Shown here piece after piece: positions 15,701-21,323 of a stretch of DNA of 21,323 nucleotides. How positions within the stretch are numbered: the stretch's first letter is position 1; each line of letters opens with the position of its first letter. The stretch spans positions 23,093 through 44,415 of the forward strand of contig PKZC01000063.1 of the NCBI GenBank assembly GCA_003132905.1, given 5' to 3'. The DNA is from Bryobacterales bacterium. Its GTDB lineage: Bacteria > Acidobacteriota > Terriglobia > Bryobacterales > Bryobacteraceae. The notes under the pieces are model-generated. The model was not told the DNA's origin. It searched no databases and saw only the letters and a list, made by a program, of their open reading frames with translations. The position numbers and the translations under genes were made by a program.

Positions 15701-15735
15701 GCAATCATCTGCCTGCAATCAATGGGCTACAATCA
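15701..15735 (+). repeat. Three CAATCA motifs spaced exactly 14 bases apart
   Basis: CAATCA occurs at 15702-15707, 15716-15721 and 15730-15735 in the 53-base gap after folE, giving three 14-base units (GCAATCATCTGCCT, GCAATCAATGGGCT, ACAATCAACTTGAA). A fourth CAATCA at 15670 in folE is out of phase. The array ends at the start codon of the next gene. Operator or degenerated tandem repeat are both possible; function is unknown. Confidence 0.4.
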
Positions 15736-15741
15736 ACTTGA

Positions 15742-16116
15742 ATGATCAAGAATTTTCGGGACTTCGAAGCTGGGCCCGATCCGTTCGGCCGCACGTGGCA
15801 GGTCTACTTTCGCTGGCTCCAGACCGGCATCTCCATCCGCCATGCCGACACTGTCGACGTGAAGTTCGGAATCGGCACGACAGACGAGCCCTTTGAGGAA
15901 CGGGTGATTGCGCTGCAGCATCCGGTACTGCTGGCGCTGAGCGAGAAGCTGGGCCATCCCCTAACCGACACCTGGTGTTTGAAGCTTGCGGCGCTCCACT
16001 TGAAGCACATGCTCCGGACTGGCGAGGACATGGAGAAGACGCTGGTGACGATGCAGCCCGAAGAGATGGAAAAGTACGCCCGCGAGTTGGAAGAATCGCT
16101 CGCCGCCAAGCATTAA
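15742..16116 (+). CDS. Conserved-looking protein of unknown function
   Basis: I do not recognise this 124-residue protein. It is soluble, without signal peptide or membrane segment. The N-terminal half has aromatic strands (PFGRTWQVYFRWLQTGISIR) followed by DTVDVKFGIG, and the C-terminal half is helical and acidic (MQPEEMEKYARELEESLA). A single Cys lies in DTWCLKLAALHLKHM. It is taken as real because the frame is uninterrupted, composition is normal, and it fits between same-strand genes with short gaps. No Shine-Dalgarno sequence is evident before the ATG at 15742; the CAATCA array lies there instead. Position after folE could mean a link with the pterin genes, but this is only context. Confidence 0.65.
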   Translation: MIKNFRDFEAGPDPFGRTWQVYFRWLQTGISIRHADTVDVKFGIGTTDEPFEERVIALQHPVLLALSEKLGHPLTDTWCLKLAALHLKHMLRTGEDMEKTLVTMQPEEMEKYARELEESLAAKH

Positions 16117-16140
16117 ACTCAATCGAAAGACGTCAGCGAC

Positions 16141-16500
16141 GTGGATCATCTCTTTGTTTACGGGACTCTCCTCCGTGGCTCCAACAATAAATTTGCCGGA
16201 ATGCTGGCGGACCAGGGGCGGTTCGTAGGAAGCGCCCGCGTGGCAGGCCGATTGTACGACTTAGGCCAGTATCCTGGCGCTGTGCCGTCTGATCAAGCGG
16301 ACTGCTGGGTACAGGGCGAAGTCTGGCGATTGGACGATCCGCAGCTCTTGCCGCTGCTCGATGATTACGAAGGCTCCGAATTTGAGCGGGCGATCGCGCC
16401 CGTTCAGACCGGAAATACCGTCCTCGATTGTTCGCTGTATTGGTACATCGGACCCGCCACCGGCCGTCTGATCGCTTCCGGCAACTGGCTGAAGCGCTAG
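16141..16500 (+). CDS. Gamma-glutamylcyclotransferase-like protein (AIG2/GGCT family)
   Basis: The 119-residue protein has the family signature LFVYGTLLRGSNN (residues 4-16), GRLYDLGQYPGAVPSD in the middle, and DDYEGSEFER with Glu77 at the expected catalytic position. It ends in LYWYIGPATGRL. Members cyclise gamma-glutamyl amines or dipeptides to release 5-oxoproline, or act in similar amide cleavage; the true substrate here is unknown. The start is GTG at 16141, chosen because the conserved YGTL motif needs only a few residues before it. The Shine-Dalgarno sequence is weak (GAAAG about 14 bases upstream). It lies 24 bases after the unknown gene on the same strand. Confidence 0.85.
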   Translation: MDHLFVYGTLLRGSNNKFAGMLADQGRFVGSARVAGRLYDLGQYPGAVPSDQADCWVQGEVWRLDDPQLLPLLDDYEGSEFERAIAPVQTGNTVLDCSLYWYIGPATGRLIASGNWLKR

Positions 16501-16560
16501 TTCGGTTCCGCTTTGATATTCTTGGAGTCTCGCAAATACCGCCCGAACCGGGAGCAGAAC

Positions 16561-18114
16561 ATGACTCTACGTCGAACCATTCTTGCACTTGCGATACTTT
16601 TCGCCGCCTGCCCGTCCTGGGCTCAGCAAACCTGCGAAGGCTTGGCATCCCTTTCGATACCCGGCGTCAAGATCACCTCAGCAACGTCCGTTTCGGCGGG
16701 CGTCCTCACCTTACCCGCGGGATCTCTTCCGGCAACCTTGCAAGTACCGGCCTTCTGCCGCGTGGCCGCGACGGTGGGCAAAGAAGTCCGCATCGAGTTG
16801 TGGATGCCGCGGGAGTGGAATCACAAACTGCTCAGCGTGGGGAACGGCGGCATGGCGGGGTCCATCAGCTATCTGCCAATGGTGAAGCCGTTGAACCAGG
16901 GCTATGCCACCAGCAGTACCGACACGGGGCACCAGGGCAGCTCTACCGATGGCGAATGGGCGCTAGGAAATTACGAACGCATCGTGAATTTTGCGGACCG
17001 CGCCACTCATCTGATGGCGGAGGCTGACAAGGTCATTCTCAAGGCCTATTACAGCGCGCAACCGGTCCACTCTTATTTCAGCGGATGTTCCCAGGGCGGC
17101 CATGAGGCGATGATTGAAGCGCAGCGATACCCGGCCGATTTTGACGGTATCATTGCCGGCGATCCGGCAAATAATTGGACCCATCACTATATCGGCGGCC
17201 ACCTCTGGGCAGCGCTGGCCATGGATGGCGACGGTTACATTCCGGCCAACAAAATCCATATTCTTGCGGACGCCGTTAACAACCAGTGCGACGCTCTGGA
17301 TGGCGTCAAGGATGGAGTGCTGAACGATCCGCGCCGCTGCCATTTCAATCCCGATACGCTGCTGTGCAAAGGTTCGGACACTTCGGAATGCCTCACTGGC
17401 GAGCAGGTGGCCGCGGTGCACAAGCTGTGGTCTGGCCTCAGGACTCCCGATGGTCAGTTGATCTATCCCGGGTTTGTGCCCGGTGGCGAAGCTGGTCCGG
17501 GAGGTTGGGTCAGCTATATCACCGGCAACGCGCCAGGCACCGGACGCCACACCATTCTCGGCGTTCCGTTTTTCAAGTTCATGGTTTTCGACGATCCGAA
17601 TTGGGACTTCAAGACGTTCAAGTTCGCTCCCGCAGCGGGTTTCGATAGCGACATTGATTACACGGATTCGAAACTCGGGGCATTGTTCAATGCAGTGAAT
17701 CCCGACCTCAGCGCATTCAAAGCTCGCGGCGGCAAGCTGATCCACTATCACGGCTGGAGCGACCCGGACATTACGCCGCTCAACAGCATCAACTATTACG
17801 AAAGCGTGACCAAGGTGCAGGGTGGCGACGTGCACGGCTTACAAAACACGCTGGAGTTCTACCGGCTCTTCATGGTTCCTGGGATGCAGCATTGCCAGGG
17901 CGGCCCGGGGGCGACCAGTTTCGACATGATCGAGCCGCTGGATGCGTGGGCGGATAAAGGCGTCGCGCCTGCGAAAGTCATCGCATCACATGTGACGAAC
18001 GGCGTCGTCAATCGGACGCGGCCGCTATGCCCCTATCCGCAGGAAGCACAGTGGACGGGCGTGGGAAGTACGGACGACGCAGCGAACTTCGTCTGCGCTG
18101 TGCCGAAGGATTAG
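16561..18114 (+). CDS. Secreted tannase/feruloyl esterase family hydrolase
   Basis: The 517-residue protein begins with a signal peptide (LRRTILALAILFAACPSWAQ). It then has the tannase-family core: GNGGMAGSISY, NFADRATHLMAEADKVIL, and nucleophile elbow SYFSGCSQGGHEAM with Cys176-Ser177. A calcium-site-like DALDGVKDGVLNDP (245-257) follows, then HGWSDPDITP with Asp401, and PGMQHCQGG with His444-Cys445. The paired Cys next to Ser and His form the CS-D-HC motif in which a disulfide joins nucleophile and His loops. The family cleaves esters of plant phenolic acids such as gallate, ferulate or chlorogenate outside the cytoplasm. The ATG at 16561 follows GGGAGCAG; an earlier in-frame start at 16513 would put 16 residues before the signal peptide. 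An MFS transporter gene follows 9 bases later. Confidence 0.9.
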   Translation: MTLRRTILALAILFAACPSWAQQTCEGLASLSIPGVKITSATSVSAGVLTLPAGSLPATLQVPAFCRVAATVGKEVRIELWMPREWNHKLLSVGNGGMAGSISYLPMVKPLNQGYATSSTDTGHQGSSTDGEWALGNYERIVNFADRATHLMAEADKVILKAYYSAQPVHSYFSGCSQGGHEAMIEAQRYPADFDGIIAGDPANNWTHHYIGGHLWAALAMDGDGYIPANKIHILADAVNNQCDALDGVKDGVLNDPRRCHFNPDTLLCKGSDTSECLTGEQVAAVHKLWSGLRTPDGQLIYPGFVPGGEAGPGGWVSYITGNAPGTGRHTILGVPFFKFMVFDDPNWDFKTFKFAPAAGFDSDIDYTDSKLGALFNAVNPDLSAFKARGGKLIHYHGWSDPDITPLNSINYYESVTKVQGGDVHGLQNTLEFYRLFMVPGMQHCQGGPGATSFDMIEPLDAWADKGVAPAKVIASHVTNGVVNRTRPLCPYPQEAQWTGVGSTDDAANFVCAVPKD

Positions 18115-18123
18115 CTGGAGCCC

Positions 18124-19338
18124 GTGCCGGATCAAGTCAGGACTTGGATCTTTTCGTTCGCCGCCACAATCGTCGCGATGATGGCGATTCAGATGTCGAG
18201 CCTCGGCTTCTCGCCGCTCCTACCAGCCATCCAGAAGGACTTCGGTATCAGCTATTCGCAAATCGGATTGTTCACCGGCCTGTACGGTCTGGTGGCGATG
18301 GCGATCAGCGTCCCTGCCGGCCTTTTGGCCAAGCGGGTGGGAGAAAAACTGGCGCTCATGGCAGGATTGCTAGGCGTTGCCTTCGGACTGTTGCTGCTAA
18401 GCCAAGCCTCCAGTTACAAGCTTGCGCTAGGCTCTCGCGTTGTTTGGCTCATCGGATATCGAGTGGCATTCGTGTGTGTGATGACGTCCATCGCATTGGT
18501 TGCTCCGCCTGAATTTCGCAGCCGCGCAATGGGCATCCTGGGCGCCATGGCATCGCTCGCTTCTGTTATCGGCGCGCCTTTCGGTACCGTAATCGCTGAA
18601 CCTTTTGGATGGCGCGGAGGAATTATCGGCTTTGCCGCCATGGCGCTGGTTGGCGCGGGCGTATTCTGGTTGGTCTACAAACCTGTCGCGGGCAAAGACG
18701 GCCAAACTTCGTTCCACGGACATGCACCATCCGCTCCCACGAAAAGTGCGTTCCGCACGCCGGTTGTTTGGAGCATGGTGCTGCTGGGTTTAATCAACAT
18801 GGGCGGCTTCAGCGCAACGTTCTTCGTGCCGTCGGCCGTGAAGACCACTTTCCACTTGAGCGCAATGCAGAGCGCCTACCTGATCAGCACCAGCTACATC
18901 GTCGCGATTTTCGTAAACGTCTTATTCGGTTATCTCTGCGATAAGTTCGATCGCTGGGACATGATGATCGGGCTTGCCGTGGTTTTGGTGCCGGCCTGTT
19001 TCGCGATGATGACGCCGAACCTGCTGATCTTTCGCGTGGCCACTGCTCTCGTGATTTCGCTGGGCCTATGCGCGACCAATCAAATCTTCGCGCTGGCAGG
19101 CGAAGTTGTGGGGCGAAGCGAAACGGGACCAGTGATGGGTGTTGTCGGACTAGGCGGTGGACTCTTCGGATACGTGGGGCCGCAAGTTTTGGGCCTGTTG
19201 CGCGATCATACCGGAGGCTTCACCGCAGGCTGGTATTTCGTCGCCATTGGCGTCGTTTTGTCGTTGATCGAAATCGTGTTCTTGCGCCGTTATGCACGTT
19301 CGCGGGCGGCGATCGAGCTGAGTCCCGTCAGAAACTGA
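18124..19338 (+). CDS. MFS transporter
   Basis: The 404-residue protein shows about 12 hydrophobic segments in two halves joined by a hydrophilic loop near residues 190-210. The first helices read SFAATIVAMMAIQMSSLGFS and LYGLVAMAISVPAGLLAKRVG, the latter resembling the MFS loop 2-3 signature. The substrate cannot be read from sequence. A gap of only 9 bases after the secreted tannase/feruloyl esterase, with the CTGGAG ribosome binding site just past the tannase stop, suggests co-transcription and uptake of the released phenolic acid; this is inference. The GTG at 18124 is the likely start. The last 49 bases overlap the 3' end of the convergent dehydratase-like gene. Confidence 0.9.
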   Translation: MPDQVRTWIFSFAATIVAMMAIQMSSLGFSPLLPAIQKDFGISYSQIGLFTGLYGLVAMAISVPAGLLAKRVGEKLALMAGLLGVAFGLLLLSQASSYKLALGSRVVWLIGYRVAFVCVMTSIALVAPPEFRSRAMGILGAMASLASVIGAPFGTVIAEPFGWRGGIIGFAAMALVGAGVFWLVYKPVAGKDGQTSFHGHAPSAPTKSAFRTPVVWSMVLLGLINMGGFSATFFVPSAVKTTFHLSAMQSAYLISTSYIVAIFVNVLFGYLCDKFDRWDMMIGLAVVLVPACFAMMTPNLLIFRVATALVISLGLCATNQIFALAGEVVGRSETGPVMGVVGLGGGLFGYVGPQVLGLLRDHTGGFTAGWYFVAIGVVLSLIEIVFLRRYARSRAAIELSPVRN

Positions 19339-20573
19339 CCCACCTTTTGGCGCATCTCAGGGCCGTTCCATCCGCGCGCATCCACCATATCGGCCACGAT
19401 GGGGAGTACCGGAATGCCCGCTGCTTGGAGCGCACGTTCGATGAAAAGATTTCCAGTAGCCGACGGCCGCGTGCCGAGTGGTTCCAACACCAGCGCGGCG
19501 TCGATGCCGTGCCGCTTGGCTTGATCGACCATCCATTCGTTGGCCCAAGGGGGATTGTGGAGCTGTTCGTTAAAGCTGACGGTTCGGCTGGCTAGCGCCC
19601 GCAGAGGATCGTCCAGGCCATAGCGGATGTAGCCGTCCGGCCCGAACGCAAGATACATGGACCAAACGAAAACCGCGCCGTATTGCTCTTCGAAGGCAGT
19701 GTAGAAATCGGTATCGTGCCACAGGCCTGCGCCCACCCACATCAGACGCAGTCTTTCCGCTGGGCAAGCCGCCGTGCCCGTATCCACGCGATTCTTCACC
19801 TCATCGCGAAACGCGCGAGCGTGCGCGATGGCCCATTCGCTGCCGCGCAGCCACTGCGCCGCCATTACATTGCTCACCTGCTCATGCATCCGGACCGGCG
19901 TTTTTGGCGCTTTGCAAATCATCTCGCGCACTTCTTCGAAATATTCTTCTTGCTGATTGACGCCTTGCATCAATGTGCGCAGCCGCGCGGGATCGAACGT
20001 GCTCCCAGTAATTTGTTCCAACCGCGCGATCAGCGAATGGAACTGCGCCACCATGAAATCCAGCCGGTGGCTTTCGAAGAGTTCATTCCAGCGATAGCGG
20101 CTCAGCTCCCACCATCGCGGCGGAAGTTCGGAAGCACCCGGGGCATCCAAGGGAAAAAACGGGCTGCCAAATTTCGCGGCCCAGATTTCGAACACGCGCT
20201 GGATGCAATCGCAGGTAAGCCGGGCTGAAAATAACGCAGGTTTGGGCAGACCGCCCCACGGCGCTTGCGCCGGATCTCCCGCGATGGTGGACGCGAGCGA
20301 CAGACTGCAATAACGGCACAAGCCTTCGTGGTAACCCTGCGCGTTGAGGCCATCCAGATAATGCGGCGCAAGCCGTTTGGCGGCCACCATCGCGGCCCAC
20401 CACTGATTGCTCACCACGGGAATGTCCATTGCGTGGAACAGTTCCAGCGGCATATCCGCTTGCACGATGGCGTAAGGCTTCTGCTTTTCGAATACGTCTT
20501 CGCGCAATTGGCCGAACCAGGCCTTTTGATACGCCGCGGCGCGAACGGTGCACTCCAGTTGCTTCTCAGCCAT
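19290..20573 (-). CDS. 2-hydroxyacyl-CoA dehydratase/benzoyl-CoA reductase-like subunit (HGD-D family)
   Basis: The 427-residue protein follows the HgdA/B-BcrB/C family pattern: DMPLELFHAMDIPVV near the N-terminus, Cys86/Cys89 in EGLCRYCSL, Cys121/Cys123 in LTCDCIQRVFEIW, and the C-terminal GIPVLPIVADMVDARGW. Classical enzymes dehydrate (R)-2-hydroxyacyl-CoA, or reduce benzoyl-CoA, as two-subunit proteins with a [4Fe-4S] cluster held by Cys in each subunit. They need an ATP-driven activator, and none is seen here. The late Cys expected before the FGQPD-like segment is replaced (LEPLGTRPS, Thr368). The gene overlaps its upstream partner by 8 bases (ATGGCTGA) and the convergent MFS gene by 49 bases. 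The family is fairly sure; the reaction is not. Confidence 0.8.
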   Translation of the reverse strand: MAEKQLECTVRAAAYQKAWFGQLREDVFEKQKPYAIVQADMPLELFHAMDIPVVSNQWWAAMVAAKRLAPHYLDGLNAQGYHEGLCRYCSLSLASTIAGDPAQAPWGGLPKPALFSARLTCDCIQRVFEIWAAKFGSPFFPLDAPGASELPPRWWELSRYRWNELFESHRLDFMVAQFHSLIARLEQITGSTFDPARLRTLMQGVNQQEEYFEEVREMICKAPKTPVRMHEQVSNVMAAQWLRGSEWAIAHARAFRDEVKNRVDTGTAACPAERLRLMWVGAGLWHDTDFYTAFEEQYGAVFVWSMYLAFGPDGYIRYGLDDPLRALASRTVSFNEQLHNPPWANEWMVDQAKRHGIDAALVLEPLGTRPSATGNLFIERALQAAGIPVLPIVADMVDARGWNGPEMRQKVGQFLTGLSSIAARERA

Positions 20574-21323
20574 GCCTGAGCCTTTCGACGAACGCTGCGA
20601 TTTCGCCCGAAGAATCTGAACGCACCATCAGATGCGGAATAGCGCGGTCATTCAAGAAGGCCCGCAGCCGTGGGTAATCCCAGCCAAGCACATCGTCTTC
20701 CAGTGGTAGATAAAATATGACGCCGTCCATTTCCGATGCTTTGCTATGGAACCACACGTCGGAGATTTCAGCCGGAAAAACGCGTGGACTGGGCGCATCG
20801 AAGTAGTACTTCTCGAAGATCGCACGCACTGGATCAATGGTCGTGTTGATGTCGCGGCCGGCCGCGCGTGAGCCCCACCAGTCGTCTTCCGCCACCACAA
20901 CCGCGCCATGACTTTCGATGGCCGCGCATAAATCCGGACTGTCCAGCGGCGAGCCTTTGATGAGAATCCGCGGTCCTTCCAGCGGAGTACGCACCTCAAT
21001 CTCACGAAGCGCCTCCTGCGCCAGCAGCGCATATTCGCTGCGATCCATAAAATACCAAGCGCCGATCAGGGCCAGCGCTTCCGAACCGGACAGTCTTGGA
21101 GCAGTCCCTTCTCTTTGCTGCAGCAATGCACGGATGGCCTGGCGCGCGGCATTTCCTTCGGCAACTGCTTCCCGGAGGGCATCTGGTTCGACGGGACGGC
21201 CAGTCAACTGTTCTAATTGCTGCTTTAAATCGTGCGTCCGGCCCAGTCCATAAGCCTCAGCCTCTGGCGACCGCGCGTGCAGCAGGTTATAGAGGATCGG
21301 CTTGGGCGTTTGCTCCAATCCCT
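20566..21323 (-). CDS. Second 2-hydroxyacyl-CoA dehydratase-like subunit (5' partial)
   Basis: The frame is open to the right edge, so the N-terminus is outside the window; the TTG at 21318 is probably internal. About 252 residues are visible. They match the C-terminal half of the HGD-D family: helical LGRTHDLKQQLEQLTG, then PRILIKGSPLDSPDLCAAIE, GAVVVAEDDWWGSR, and MDGVIFYLPLEDDVLGWDYP with IPHLMVRSD near the end. In classical members the strand before the DYP motif carries a cluster Cys (FCDP-like); here it reads LEDD. It overlaps the downstream subunit by 8 bases, the usual two-subunit arrangement. Which of the two is the alpha-like or beta-like subunit cannot be decided without the missing half. 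Confidence 0.75.
   Translation of the reverse strand, partial: GLEQTPKPILYNLLHARSPEAEAYGLGRTHDLKQQLEQLTGRPVEPDALREAVAEGNAARQAIRALLQQREGTAPRLSGSEALALIGAWYFMDRSEYALLAQEALREIEVRTPLEGPRILIKGSPLDSPDLCAAIESHGAVVVAEDDWWGSRAAGRDINTTIDPVRAIFEKYYFDAPSPRVFPAEISDVWFHSKASEMDGVIFYLPLEDDVLGWDYPRLRAFLNDRAIPHLMVRSDSSGEIAAFVERLRHG

Overview
The window looks like a GC-rich soil bacterium of the phylum Acidobacteriota, probably close to Solibacter/Bryobacter. The best support is the C-terminal third of the secreted lipase at 10090-11901, which matches the paralogous tail domain described as the Solibacter C-terminal family (TIGR03437). Other pointers are the secreted enzymes of unknown substrate, an ECF sigma factor with a zinc-finger anti-sigma-like partner, tannase-type and P460-type secreted proteins, and very tight gene packing. 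No insertion sequence, prophage, CRISPR array, rRNA or tRNA was recognised. This is chromosomal housekeeping mixed with lineage-specific genes.

Layout. (1) 1-1281, plus strand: the 3' end of gpsA, an ECF sigma factor, and a short zinc-binding anti-sigma-like protein. (2) 8140-1278, minus strand: glycogen debranching enzyme, secreted DUF4410-type protein, large secreted protein of unknown function, and a secreted alkaline-phosphatase-superfamily phosphodiesterase. ATGA overlaps couple genes 1-2 and 3-4. (3) 8175-8720, plus strand: a secreted haem protein of the cytochrome P460 family, divergent from region 2. (4) 9342-8728 (minus) and 9473-11901 (plus): an orotate phosphoribosyltransferase-like gene divergent from clpP. 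The clpP stop codon overlaps the start of a secreted lipase. (5) 13319-11898, minus strand: a GlcD-type FAD oxidase. (6) 13320-13605: no intact gene, but a 43-codon gene remnant and a 76-bp palindromic repeat built of 10-bp modules. (7) 14148-13606, minus strand: a membrane-anchored TlpA-like thioredoxin. (8) 14230-15688, plus strand: an overlapping three-gene pterin cluster of two 6-pyruvoyl-tetrahydropterin synthase/QueD paralogues and folE. A 124-residue unknown and a gamma-glutamylcyclotransferase-like gene follow. (9) 16561-19338, plus strand: a secreted tannase/feruloyl esterase and an MFS transporter, probably one operon. (10) 21323-19290, minus strand: two overlapping subunits of a 2-hydroxyacyl-CoA dehydratase/benzoyl-CoA reductase-like protein. 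The upstream subunit runs off the window.

The points most worth a second look are four. The pterin cluster pairs one paralogue that keeps the catalytic Cys with one that has Ala there. The dehydratase-like pair has lost a conserved Cys in both visible C-terminal halves. The palindromic 10-bp-module element abuts a truncated gene. The uncharacterised secreted 608-residue protein is locked by overlap to a phosphodiesterase. All functional statements come from motif recognition by eye; no database search was run.
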